A stretch of DNA of 64,000 bases from Epibacterium ulvae. Lineage in GTDB: Bacteria; Pseudomonadota; Alphaproteobacteria; Rhodobacterales; Rhodobacteraceae. The DNA is taken from NCBI RefSeq assembly GCF_900102795.1, contig NZ_FMWG01000007.1, positions 62,001 to 126,000 on the forward strand, given 5' to 3'. Shown in pieces: positions 18,946 through 27,573 of this stretch. The first letter of the stretch is position 1. Each line of letters opens with the position of its first letter. The notes beneath the pieces are model-generated. The model did no database searches and was not told the DNA's origin. It saw only the letters and a program-made list of their open reading frames with translations. The position numbers and the translations under genes are program-made.

Positions 18946-19662
18946 TCAACCCCGCCGCAACTCTTTGCCCACCTGCCAATAGTTCTGCCATTCTTGCAAA
19001 ACCAACTTTTGCGCCGCGGCAGGCATCACTGACAGCAAGGTACAATGTTGCATTCGCAGCAAAAGAACGCAGCGATCCGTTCCATGCGGCAGAAGCAGAC
19101 ACTGCGTTTCATGCGCATATGTTTTGCTAGCAAGATCGGCAAGTATAGCCTGTAAAACATCCACATCACTCTCGTGCTCGTTTTGTTCTATCAGTTCGCC
19201 AGCCGCATCCAGCACCCACCAGCTGCGACCAAAGGTTTGCAGCGTTTCAAAAAGCACTTTGAGATCTTCGACGCCCTCCCCTGATGAAGACTTCAGCTGC
19301 GCCACCGTTAGGCTTGATGCGCTCACTGGTATCTTATCGGCTGTCGGCTTTATGATAATGCGTTCGGTGCCAAGCTGCCCTGCGGCATCCCAGAATTGCT
19401 GCCTAAGGCTGTCAGGCTGCGTCCATGTTTCCATTGAGACCAAGCGGCGTTGCACAACCCACATTGCAAACATCTCAGTTTCTGAGGCGCCTTTAAGGCG
19501 CACGCTCAGACGTCGCGGCAATATGGTTTCATCAATCTCTGCCAAAAGCCGTGCAACCGGGTGAGCGACCTCGACATAAGGCGATGCCAGACGCTCCATA
19601 GCCTCACCCAAGACGCCATGTTGTTCAGGATCCGGTGAAAAAGAGTGCGCTGGTTTGGACAT
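18946..19662 (-). CDS. Unknown protein of the kinase/GTPase operon, Roadblock-like C-terminal half
   Basis: The protein has 238 residues, no signal peptide and no membrane segment. The first half is alpha/beta (PRRLSVRLKGASETEM). The second half runs strand-strand-helix-strand-strand-helix (SWWVLDAAGELIEQ; VLQAILADLASKTY; CLLLPHGTDRCVLLLRMQ; QKLVLQEWQNYW), the order seen in Roadblock/LC7 domains; this is a visual fold guess. The ATG at 19662 lies one base after the preceding gene's TGA; a GTG at 19674 is also possible. It is the last gene of the tight operon and probably acts with the GTPases. Confidence 0.6.
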   Translation of the reverse strand: MSKPAHSFSPDPEQHGVLGEAMERLASPYVEVAHPVARLLAEIDETILPRRLSVRLKGASETEMFAMWVVQRRLVSMETWTQPDSLRQQFWDAAGQLGTERIIIKPTADKIPVSASSLTVAQLKSSSGEGVEDLKVLFETLQTFGRSWWVLDAAGELIEQNEHESDVDVLQAILADLASKTYAHETQCLLLPHGTDRCVLLLRMQHCTLLSVMPAAAQKLVLQEWQNYWQVGKELRRG

Positions 19663-19663
19663 A

Positions 19664-20026
19664 TCAAGTTGCACCGATATGCAATATGTCGCGCACTTTC
19701 GGAATCAAGGCTTGCATCTCTGTAAGGTCAGCGCCAGCAAGCATGATGATGTCATGCCTGTGCCTTACAAAGATACGGGCCTCATCAGGCGCTAAAGCAA
19801 CCAGATGATCAGGCTGACCCGCCACATGCTCCAGAAGGGAAAGCGCTTGGCAAGCCTCTGTAAAAAGACGCTCTAGCTGCGCGCCCTTCCAAATCGCATC
19901 ACGGCTTTCCGCCAGCACCGATTGCGTTTTCAAGTCCCCAAATGCCACCAATCCGCACCCCATTGCAGAGGCGCGGATCGCAGTAAGCTCTTGTTCAATT
20001 GCCCTTCGGGATCTTTGTGGTGTCAT
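19664..20026 (-). CDS. Small Roadblock/LC7-like protein of the operon
   Basis: This 120-residue cytosolic protein shows a Roadblock-like pattern: helix (RRAIEQELTAIRASA), strand pair (GLVAFGDLKTQSVLAES), long helix (AQLERLFTEACQALSLLEH), strands (HLVALAPDEARIFVRHRHDIIMLAGAD) and a final helix (EMQALIPKVRDIL). Roadblock proteins such as MglB bind and regulate small GTPases. Its ATG overlaps the stop of the upstream GTPase gene as ATGA, so the two are translationally coupled, which fits such a partnership. Assignment is by pattern, not by a strong motif. Confidence 0.55.
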   Translation of the reverse strand: MTPQRSRRAIEQELTAIRASAMGCGLVAFGDLKTQSVLAESRDAIWKGAQLERLFTEACQALSLLEHVAGQPDHLVALAPDEARIFVRHRHDIIMLAGADLTEMQALIPKVRDILHIGAT

Positions 20027-20883
20027 CCCAAATCCAATTTCACCCGTTCAGGCCGCACACTATGGCGTTCTCGTTTGACCCGGCGCGGCACAACACGTGC
20101 TTGCAGGATCGTATCCGGGGTCGGTGATGAGGTACGCCCCCGATCACGCGCGGCCTCCAGCGCCAGAACATTGGCCGCCGTCGGCCCATCCTCACACGTC
20201 GGCGCAGCCCAGCGCAGAAGATATTCGATCAAATTCTCGACAAAAGCATCTGCACCGCTGGCCTCCCAGACTTCCATATCGTCCCCTGCAGAGATCGCTT
20301 GTAACAGAGAAATCGGATAAACAGATTTAAATGTATCCCCTGCTTCACGCACTACCCGCTTCAGAACCCGTGTTTTGTCGGTGTCTTCGTGTAATTTATC
20401 GAAATGCGTGATCAACAGAGTGCTTGGCCCCGGCAGTTCCGCACGAATACTCTCCCAGGCGGCAGCCTCTGATTGGCGCCAGGCCTGTGTCGCATGCGTA
20501 CACCAGATCACCCCGTCGACTTCGGGCATCAAGGCCCGCCAGACATCCGAAGGCATATTCGGATCAGAGATCCCCGGCATATCGATGATATCGCAAAGCT
20601 CCAGCGCTTCAGCTGGCAACGATAAGCGGATAAACGCCGTGTCTTCCAGCGGAACATCATCGATTTTATCCAATAATACAGGGGTTTCGATCCCTTCCAG
20701 ATCAACCCGCACCGCTGATGTCGGACCATAACTGATCCAGACAGGCGGTAAACGCGTTGCCGTGACCCGTACAGGCAAAGGTTCCAACCCGACGAGCAGA
20801 TGCGTCAGCGTGCTTTTTCCCGCACTGAACTCTCCCATCAAGGCAATGCGCGGTTTACGGGTCTGTGCGGTCTTGTCGGGCAT
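20023..20883 (-). CDS. Dynamin-superfamily-like GTPase (286 aa)
   Basis: G1 is GEFSAGKST (residues 17-25), a possible G2 threonine lies at 41-43, G3 is DMPG (101-104), and a G4-like THFD (159-162) replaces NKxD. The GEFSAGKS form is typical of bacterial dynamin-like and EngA-related large GTPases. After the G domain (to about 220) comes an arginine-rich tail (RVVPRRVKRERHS) that could bind membrane or nucleic acid. The ATG at 20883 has GGAG six bases upstream. It lies 14 bases after the larger dynamin gene and overlaps the Roadblock-like gene by four bases. Confidence 0.8.
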   Translation of the reverse strand: MPDKTAQTRKPRIALMGEFSAGKSTLTHLLVGLEPLPVRVTATRLPPVWISYGPTSAVRVDLEGIETPVLLDKIDDVPLEDTAFIRLSLPAEALELCDIIDMPGISDPNMPSDVWRALMPEVDGVIWCTHATQAWRQSEAAAWESIRAELPGPSTLLITHFDKLHEDTDKTRVLKRVVREAGDTFKSVYPISLLQAISAGDDMEVWEASGADAFVENLIEYLLRWAAPTCEDGPTAANVLALEAARDRGRTSSPTPDTILQARVVPRRVKRERHSVRPERVKLDLG

Positions 20884-20897
20884 CACAAGCTCCTGTG

Positions 20898-22964
20898 TCA
20901 GGCGACGTAGTTGCGCAAAACCTGCAGTGCATCTGCAACAGCGGCCCTGCGCGCAGCGGTTTCGCCATCCGACAAATGCGTTTCGAAATCACGTTCCTGC
21001 GCATCAGACAGCTCGACCAAGATAGCTTCCATTTCGTCAAGAAATCCTTGCAGCCGCGTTAAAAAATCCTGTTTTATCCCTTCAAGTTGGTTAAATTTCA
21101 CCTGCTGCATAAAGTCTTCTGTCTCACCGGCGATTAATGCCCGGAATTTATCTGCAAATGCAGAATAGCCCCGGGTCCTGCGCCACCAGCCAGCCCACCA
21201 CCCATCATAGAAATCTAAAGCAAGCGTCTGGCCTAAACCAACCGGTGCAGGCACATCGGGACAGGTTGGCACGCCCAGCATGATCCCCTCGATCTTGGTA
21301 CCAAAACGTGCATGGAGCAGGCGCGCAACATCTTCGACGGCGGCCTCATACCGCGATTTACCGGTGTTTTGCAGCGCGCGGTTCATCACGGAATAGGCGC
21401 TGCGCAGCAACATCCGTAACCCCGAAGGATCATACTCCCATTGCGTCTGGTCGCCGTGATTATCCAGATGCAGCAACAAGGCCTGAGTTGCCCGGTCCAG
21501 AAAACCCGCATGGGCGCGATCGGCGCGGTTTTGAAACGACGTCTCGATCTCCGTCAACTCTCGCTCAAACTCTCGCAGGTGATGGGATTTCAGCTGGGTA
21601 AAATCTTCAAACAACCGCCCTTGCGCAACCTCACGTGCATCAACATCTTGGCTGGATTGGATTTGGATTCCAAAACTCGCCTCAACGCCACTTGCAGCAG
21701 CAACAGCCGCTGCCGCCGCACGCTCCAAAAGCGGCTTTCCCTCACGTTCGACACACCGCTTAGACAATAAATGATTCAGCGCAGGCACCGCCGACAGAGA
21801 CCACAATAACGCCTCGGTGCTGTCTTCCTGCGTGACCCCTAGCTCCTGCTGGCGCTCAAGCCGCACCTCTGCCCAATTCAACAAAGCAGCCGCACTGGCC
21901 GGCGAAAGGGTCTCGACCTCGCCGCGCAGGGCTGCATTGGCCCAATAAGCACTGCCAAACAAGATCTCCGCATCCTCTGGCCCCTGATGCACCCGCAGTG
22001 TTTCCCGGATTGAAGCTTCGATTTCAGGGATCTGTTGGGCGGGATCAGAGAGTTCATCAATCCGGTTCACAAAAATGATCACTTCACGCCGGTCCAGATT
22101 GGCCAAAATGCGGATCAACCCCAAATCAACCGAGGACAAAGCCTGCCCTGCAGACAGGACCACCACACATAAGCCGCTGTCGCGCACGGCACGCAAGGTA
22201 ACCTGCTCACGCATCATAAAGGTATCATTCACCCCGGGCGTGTCACGCAAACACAGGCCCTGCGGCAGCGCCTGAGCGTTCAGCGTTAAGTCTGCCGCGC
22301 GGGTGATATCAGCAAACCGTCCCTGATCAGAGCCGTCTTGATCCTCATAAGTATCGCCGAGACAGATGTAGCGTTCAATCAAATCGGGTTCGACATATCC
22401 ATATTCGTGCACCTGCCCCATGAGCGTTTCGAACTTATCACCCAGGCGTCTCCTTGAGCGGGCGCGCATGTCATCGATTTGGGCACGGATTTTCTGCAAT
22501 TCACCCTCGGCGCCGATCCGCCCCGCCATTTCACCAATGCGCCCGCCTTTTTGAAGCAGCCGATCCCATTCCTCTTCTGACATGAATTGAAAACGCGCTG
22601 AGGCCACACTTTGATCGCGTCCGGGGCGCAAATGCAAAGAGGTCACAACCGAAGTCCAGGGGTTCACATCACACGGCAGTAAATCAGGACGACCCGCCAT
22701 CGCATTGATCAGTGAGGTCTTTCCAGATTTCACCTGCCCCAAAACGGTCATTGCAGGTTCAAACCCATCCAAAGCCCGCCATTGGCGCTCCAATCCGCGC
22801 GCGATCTTTGGACTGCATACCCCGGCCAAGCGTTGTAATGCCCGTCGCACCTCGTCCTTTTCTTTGCGAAACGCCGCAAAAGCCGTAAATCCCGTGTCTA
22901 AAAGAGCCACCTCGGATGCGGGTGCAACCTCTTGTGCGACCTCAAATTGCGTCTTTGCGTTCAT
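20898..22964 (-). CDS. Dynamin-like large GTPase (688 aa)
   Basis: The G domain has G1 GQVKSGKTS (76-84), G3 DTPG (241-244) and G4 NRID (300-303). A long mostly helical region (about 310-688) follows, with repeated heptad-like stretches, as in dynamin-type proteins that self-assemble and remodel membranes. A WWAGWWRR patch near residues 595-602 could be a membrane-insertion paddle. No signal peptide or transmembrane helix is seen, so it is cytosolic or peripheral. The gene overlaps its upstream neighbour as ATGA. Bacterial dynamins often come in pairs, which fits the smaller GTPase downstream. Function unknown. Confidence 0.85.
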   Translation of the reverse strand: MNAKTQFEVAQEVAPASEVALLDTGFTAFAAFRKEKDEVRRALQRLAGVCSPKIARGLERQWRALDGFEPAMTVLGQVKSGKTSLINAMAGRPDLLPCDVNPWTSVVTSLHLRPGRDQSVASARFQFMSEEEWDRLLQKGGRIGEMAGRIGAEGELQKIRAQIDDMRARSRRRLGDKFETLMGQVHEYGYVEPDLIERYICLGDTYEDQDGSDQGRFADITRAADLTLNAQALPQGLCLRDTPGVNDTFMMREQVTLRAVRDSGLCVVVLSAGQALSSVDLGLIRILANLDRREVIIFVNRIDELSDPAQQIPEIEASIRETLRVHQGPEDAEILFGSAYWANAALRGEVETLSPASAAALLNWAEVRLERQQELGVTQEDSTEALLWSLSAVPALNHLLSKRCVEREGKPLLERAAAAAVAAASGVEASFGIQIQSSQDVDAREVAQGRLFEDFTQLKSHHLREFERELTEIETSFQNRADRAHAGFLDRATQALLLHLDNHGDQTQWEYDPSGLRMLLRSAYSVMNRALQNTGKSRYEAAVEDVARLLHARFGTKIEGIMLGVPTCPDVPAPVGLGQTLALDFYDGWWAGWWRRTRGYSAFADKFRALIAGETEDFMQQVKFNQLEGIKQDFLTRLQGFLDEMEAILVELSDAQERDFETHLSDGETAARRAAVADALQVLRNYVA

Positions 22965-24166
22965 TCGCCTCCCTCCTGTCCGGCAGCATGTGAGGTGAGT
23001 TCCTTTTTCAGTTGCAACAATACAGTAACAGCATCAGTCGCCGCCTCTTCATCCTGCTCCAATTGCAACAGCATCAACATCTCTTCCCCCTCTTCAGCGG
23101 CAGCGCGCGCTGCAGTGAGGCCAGTCCCCTGTTCGGTGGTGTTACACAAAGCGTTGGTCATCTCGCGCGCGGCCTCAACACATTGTGCCAAAACGGCTGC
23201 ACTGCGCGGATCCATGTCTTGCGTCTCTGCCAACATCGCTTGCGTTTTGTGTTGCAGGTGATCCAAAGCCTGCTCCAAAACAGTGCCACTGGCGACCTCC
23301 TTGGCAACAGGCCTGGGCTGCTCCACCTGCTGAAACCACGGCGCGGTTTGGATTTTCTGCAGCAAGACTGCTGCTTGATCGGCATCCCCCGCGCGTCCTG
23401 ACGCGACAAGCTGCAACACATCTTTGCGCAACTGTCCCGCACCACTGGTGCCCCACAGATTAGCATCAGCCCCATCTCCTGCGTCCAAAGCCTCAGCGTC
23501 GCGCAATGCTGCAACCGGGTAAATGCCCAGAAATTCAGTCTCTGCGACAGGTGCAACACGTGACAGGGTTTCGGGCAAAGCTTCGTGCGCGCCAACAGGG
23601 CCAACCATCGTCAAGGCCAGAAAACTATTGTCTTTGCGACGCTCCGGAACCTGCGCCCACAGCGCTTGCTCTCTGGTATCAAAGGAACCGCTGCACCAGA
23701 TCAGAACATCGGCATAATCTGCAGCATGCTGCACAATCGCCTGCTGATGGGCCAGATCACCGTCGACGGTGATCTCGATAATATTATGAGCTTTCAGGCT
23801 CTCAAGCGGCAACTCTTGCGCAACGCTCAGAACTTCACCCTTGATTTCATAATCACACAGGCACCCCATCTGGTCTTCAACCGTGCCATCAGGGGTCTCA
23901 AACCGGACCGTTTCATAGGCACCATAGGTAATCTCTACGATCGGAATACCAGCTTGTACGCCCAAGACACGCTGCCCAAGCAGCATATCAATCACCACCG
24001 ATTTGCCGGACCTTGGCGCCCCCAGGACGACAATCTTTACCGTATTGCGCAAACGATGCAGCAAATCCTGCGCTCGTCGCTGAACCTCCGGCGGCATCTG
24101 CGGATGCCTAAGCGCCTGTTCAAGCGTATCATCCAAAGCGGGAGACGTCTGCTGCAATGAGGTCAC
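22961..24166 (-). CDS. GTPase-like P-loop protein with degenerate G motifs
   Basis: The 401-residue protein has a good Walker A (GAPRSGKS, residues 49-56) after an N-terminal helix. The expected DxxG is replaced by an EITVDGD-like segment, and the strand that should carry NKxD reads LTMVGPVGA. It may bind nucleotide without normal hydrolysis or guanine specificity. The C-terminal half is helical and glutamine/alanine-rich. It starts with GTG overlapping the phosphatase gene's stop (GTGA) and ends overlapping the dynamin gene, so it is embedded in the operon. A regulatory pseudo-GTPase for the two active ones is a reasonable inference. Confidence 0.7.
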   Translation of the reverse strand: MTSLQQTSPALDDTLEQALRHPQMPPEVQRRAQDLLHRLRNTVKIVVLGAPRSGKSVVIDMLLGQRVLGVQAGIPIVEITYGAYETVRFETPDGTVEDQMGCLCDYEIKGEVLSVAQELPLESLKAHNIIEITVDGDLAHQQAIVQHAADYADVLIWCSGSFDTREQALWAQVPERRKDNSFLALTMVGPVGAHEALPETLSRVAPVAETEFLGIYPVAALRDAEALDAGDGADANLWGTSGAGQLRKDVLQLVASGRAGDADQAAVLLQKIQTAPWFQQVEQPRPVAKEVASGTVLEQALDHLQHKTQAMLAETQDMDPRSAAVLAQCVEAAREMTNALCNTTEQGTGLTAARAAAEEGEEMLMLLQLEQDEEAATDAVTVLLQLKKELTSHAAGQEGGE

Positions 24167-25071
24167 GACGAACTCCGGGTTAACGTTTCAAAAGCCAACT
24201 CACCCTCCCGACGGCTGGCGACGGCGGCAAAGGTCAATCGCCGCAGACGCGGTTTGCACTGTTGCGTTGATTGGGGCGACACGACAGGTGCAATTGGCCT
24301 GCCATTGGGCAAAACACGGATCACACAAAAGGCCAGATTATCCTGATCCGGGTCCGCCTGATCCAACACGCGCTGCTGCAGCTTTTCGGCAAGCGCCGTA
24401 CTTGACAAGTTCATGTCAGTGCAAAGTGCGTCCGCCATCTCAGCCAGTGACAAGGTTTCGATACCATCACTTGCAGCAAGGATGATATCCCCCGCAGATA
24501 ACGCCACGGGAGCACGATCGACATCCACCTCATGCACCTCACGCCCCATCAAAACAGATGTCACACAATGGCGATCAGGATGTGTTTGTGCGGCGTGTTC
24601 AGAAATCCTGCCCTCTGCCACCCACTGATCCAAACGTTCCGCCATCGCGTGGTTTTCGTTCAACCGCCGGCCCCGACCCTCGCGAAACAGATAAAGGGGC
24701 GAATCCCCAACTGAAATCCAGTGCAGCGCACCCCTGACAACCAACGGAGCCAGCAATGTTGTGCCCATGCCGGACTGATCAGGTCTGGCTGCGACATAAG
24801 CGCCAAGCGACGTGTTTGCCCCTTCTGCAGCGTCTTGCAACAGGGCTCCGATACGACCTGCATTAGAACTCAGATCATCTGCACGCAGTTTGAGGGCCGC
24901 GAAAACCTCGCTCACGACAATTTTGCTGGCCACATCACCAGCCGCATGCCCCCCCATCCCATCAGCTAGAATCGCAAAACCTCCGTTTGCGCCCGTTGGA
25001 AAATCAGCCACGACAGCATCCTCCTGCCGCGACCGGCATCCCTGGCTGATCGCGGTGGCGCTGTCGTACAC
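24163..25071 (-). CDS. PP2C-family protein phosphatase
   Basis: It removes phosphate from Ser/Thr, most likely reversing the kinase in this operon. All metal-binding motifs are present: RSRQED near the N-terminus, DGMGGH, GTTLL, SVGDSPLY, ASDGIE and QDN near the end of the domain. The domain fills about 240 residues, followed by a short arginine-rich tail. The GTG at 25071 is chosen because it lies just past the FHA gene's TGA and the PP2C fold begins right there; a TTG at 25131 would overlap the FHA gene by 56 bases. No membrane helix, so cytosolic. Confidence 0.9.
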   Translation of the reverse strand: MYDSATAISQGCRSRQEDAVVADFPTGANGGFAILADGMGGHAAGDVASKIVVSEVFAALKLRADDLSSNAGRIGALLQDAAEGANTSLGAYVAARPDQSGMGTTLLAPLVVRGALHWISVGDSPLYLFREGRGRRLNENHAMAERLDQWVAEGRISEHAAQTHPDRHCVTSVLMGREVHEVDVDRAPVALSAGDIILAASDGIETLSLAEMADALCTDMNLSSTALAEKLQQRVLDQADPDQDNLAFCVIRVLPNGRPIAPVVSPQSTQQCKPRLRRLTFAAVASRREGELAFETLTRSSS

Positions 25072-25075
25072 AAAA

Positions 25076-26155
25076 TCACGCAAAAGGACGCTCGTCGCCC
25101 AAGGGCTGATCTGCCGTGTCTTGCCAATCAAATCCTTCGCTGCAAAGCGGCACGAACTTTAGCGTTGTCTCTCCAATGCGCAGCTGATCGCCAGCCTCTA
25201 AGGCCTCGGTGCATAAAACAGGCCGCCCATTGCGACGCACCAGATTTGCCTTGCCACCGTGGCCCACAAAAAACGTGCGTTGTTCAGCATCATAGGCAAC
25301 GGCTGCGTGATTATCTCTTGAGATACTATTGTCGCCAAAATCCAGACGCACCGCTTGCCCTTCACCGCGGCCGATCGAAGACACCCCACTGAACAAGGTA
25401 AAGGTGGCACCACGCCCTGGGCCTTCGACAACTGCCAGCCATCCGACTGGAAAATGCACCAGATGGGCGGCAGCCTCACCGAGTTCCTGATCCAAGGGCC
25501 CCGCAATATCGGCCTCTGCCGCAAAGCCAAGCAACCGTGTCTTTACCCGCCGTGATCGTGGCGCTGCGGGTTCTCTTTCGGCCTGATCAAGGGAAACAGG
25601 TGGATCAACCTGTTCAGGTGCAACTGGGGGATCAAAGGTTGCATCCATGCGCAATGGCGGCTCTGTCTCTCCCTCACCAGAAGCTGAACGTGACTCAGCC
25701 TCTGATACCAAATCTGATTGACCTTCCATATTCTGGCTAAGGGATTTGCGCCGTGTAAACACACGACGCACCGGCTCCTTTGGTACGCCATCGGTACTGG
25801 GATCACGCTGTACCTCCTGCACCTCCTGCGCGGGCACACGCTGTGTCGCACGTTCAGCTTGCCGCGCCAGAAACGCAGCAACAACATCTTGGGCGTGCTC
25901 GTCTGGTGTCTCTGTCACTGCGGGCTGTCGACGCGATCCAAAGGCAGCCTCTGAGGTCGCCACCTCTTCAGACATATTCTGTTCAGGCTCAGCAGCTGTT
26001 TCAACGCGCAATGCATCGCCCAGTTGCAAAGGCTGATCGCTCTCCACCCTCTCTGCAAGAACCCGCGTGATCTGTTCAGGCGTTGCTAACGTTGCACCTT
26101 CAGGGTAGCCAACCTCTTCACGCTTTTCTGCAATGATATCTTTGATGAATTTCAT
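25076..26155 (-). CDS. FHA-domain protein with long disordered middle
   Basis: The 359-residue protein has a short N-terminal helical part (KFIKDIIAEKREEVG), then a long acidic, proline- and glutamine-rich region (about 40-205) with several S/T and RRKS sites that may be kinase targets, and a C-terminal FHA domain (about 252-334). The domain has the phosphothreonine-binding residues GR (262-263), SRDNH (279-283) and NG (309-310). It probably recruits phosphorylated partners of the adjacent kinase. The ATG at 26155 overlaps the kinase stop as ATGA, which decides the start over a TTG six bases upstream. Confidence 0.88.
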   Translation of the reverse strand: MKFIKDIIAEKREEVGYPEGATLATPEQITRVLAERVESDQPLQLGDALRVETAAEPEQNMSEEVATSEAAFGSRRQPAVTETPDEHAQDVVAAFLARQAERATQRVPAQEVQEVQRDPSTDGVPKEPVRRVFTRRKSLSQNMEGQSDLVSEAESRSASGEGETEPPLRMDATFDPPVAPEQVDPPVSLDQAEREPAAPRSRRVKTRLLGFAAEADIAGPLDQELGEAAAHLVHFPVGWLAVVEGPGRGATFTLFSGVSSIGRGEGQAVRLDFGDNSISRDNHAAVAYDAEQRTFFVGHGGKANLVRRNGRPVLCTEALEAGDQLRIGETTLKFVPLCSEGFDWQDTADQPLGDERPFA

Positions 26156-27516
26156 GCCCAATCCCCATAATCATCCCGAGTGGTTCTGCGCGAAAATCCG
26201 AAAAAAAGCCCCCCAACGCGATGCAGCAATGATCGCTTCTCCGGCTGTGAAGACACGGCCGGCTGCACAGATGCGGATTGCTGCAAACGCGGGGGGCTGC
26301 GGGTGACCTCTGGTGATAAGTCTTCTTGTAGTGGTTGGGATGCTTTGGCCCGCGCCAGTCGATCCTGATCTTCTAACCACGTATCAATGTCGGAAATCGG
26401 GTTTCCAAACAGGTCTACCACCTGACGCGGGGCGTCTTGGACCGGCAGCAATGGAGCAGCTGCGGGGCGCACGCTTGGGTTTAGAACTGTAGCCTCTGAC
26501 GCAGAAACCAGATCAGCGATTGCACTTTCAATGGCAGCTGTCGCAGAGACAGCAGAAGCGCTGTGAACCTGCGGCTCCTCAGTCTGCAGGGGCCGGTCCA
26601 ACGGTTCTGGCAGGGATGCACACCACTCTGCCGCGCTCTGATACCTTGCACCTGGCAGGATCGACAAAGCCTTATCAATGGTCTCCAAGAAGGCTGTTTC
26701 GTAGGGCCAATCGCCCATGGCCAAAAGCGCCATAGGATCCTCGGCCCCAGCCGTTACCGCATCCAAACGTTTGACACTGCTAACAGGTGTTTCGCCAGTC
26801 ACAAGAAAATAAAGCGTCGCCCCAAGCGCGTATATGTCACAGGCTGGGCGATGGGCAATATTTGGGCGATACAGCTCGTGTGCGGAATAGCCATCCTTGA
26901 CCGATAAAATCGCAGACAACGCTGTGTCCTGACCATCTTCCAAACTGCAAGCGGCCCCGAAATCGATCAGCATCACCTGATCCAGTTTGTCGATCAAAAT
27001 ATTGTCGGGTGCAATATCACGGTGCAATATCGCTTTGTCGTGCAAAGATTGCAAAGCCTGCAACATCTGTGTCGCGATATGCCGCACCAATTGTGGAGAC
27101 ACACGCACAGCTTGCTCGTGGCGCAAATCATGCAGATCACAACCTTGCACGTAGTCCATTGCAATATAGGCCGTGCTATTTTCCTTAAACACCTGATGAA
27201 CGGAAACGATATTTTGATGGCGCGCACGTTCCAACCATTGAGCTTCGCGCAGAAAATGGCGCAGCACATTGCGGTATGATTTCTTCTGCAAAGGCGATTG
27301 CGCCGCGACCTCCGTTCCTAAGCGGCGACAAAACCCCGCTGGAAAGCACTCCTTCACCACCACTTGCCGTTCCAAACTGTCCCGCGCAATATAGGTCACG
27401 CCAAATCCACCCGCACGGATCACCCGTTCGATATGATATTGACCCTCCAATAAGCTGCGCCCCGGGGGCAAGCCCTCTTGGAGGGGGGTGTCAGTTTGGC
27501 GACTTTGGTGCAGCAC
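26152..27516 (-). CDS. Hanks-type serine/threonine protein kinase
   Basis: First gene of the operon. The kinase domain (about residues 25-300) has a glycine loop AGGFGVTY, the ATP-binding lysine in VVVKE, HRDIAPDN with the catalytic Asp, and DFGA. SAHE stands in the APE position and DIYALGATLYFL follows. All catalytic residues are present. There is no transmembrane helix or external sensor, so it is soluble. After the domain comes a proline/serine-rich tail of about 150 residues ending in a basic, hydrophobic stretch (HRVGGLFFGFSRR) that may touch the membrane. The GTG at 27516 is preferred because GAGGAT lies eight bases upstream; the frame extends to a GTG at 27573. Confidence 0.9.
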   Translation of the reverse strand: MLHQSRQTDTPLQEGLPPGRSLLEGQYHIERVIRAGGFGVTYIARDSLERQVVVKECFPAGFCRRLGTEVAAQSPLQKKSYRNVLRHFLREAQWLERARHQNIVSVHQVFKENSTAYIAMDYVQGCDLHDLRHEQAVRVSPQLVRHIATQMLQALQSLHDKAILHRDIAPDNILIDKLDQVMLIDFGAACSLEDGQDTALSAILSVKDGYSAHELYRPNIAHRPACDIYALGATLYFLVTGETPVSSVKRLDAVTAGAEDPMALLAMGDWPYETAFLETIDKALSILPGARYQSAAEWCASLPEPLDRPLQTEEPQVHSASAVSATAAIESAIADLVSASEATVLNPSVRPAAAPLLPVQDAPRQVVDLFGNPISDIDTWLEDQDRLARAKASQPLQEDLSPEVTRSPPRLQQSASVQPAVSSQPEKRSLLHRVGGLFFGFSRRTTRDDYGDWA

Positions 27517-27573
27517 GAGCGTATCCTCATTGCGTTGGTGTGACGCGACAAGGCTGAGTAAGATCCAGGGCAC

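Noticed and set aside
18306-19130. 274-codon plus-strand frame opposite trmB and the unknown gene at 18946
   Set aside because: It spans the boundary of two minus-strand genes and has no recognisable domain.
24163-27516. Type VI secretion regulatory module (PpkA/PppA/Fha)
   Set aside because: The kinase-FHA-phosphatase set is similar, but no type VI structural gene occurs in the window and the partners are GTPases.
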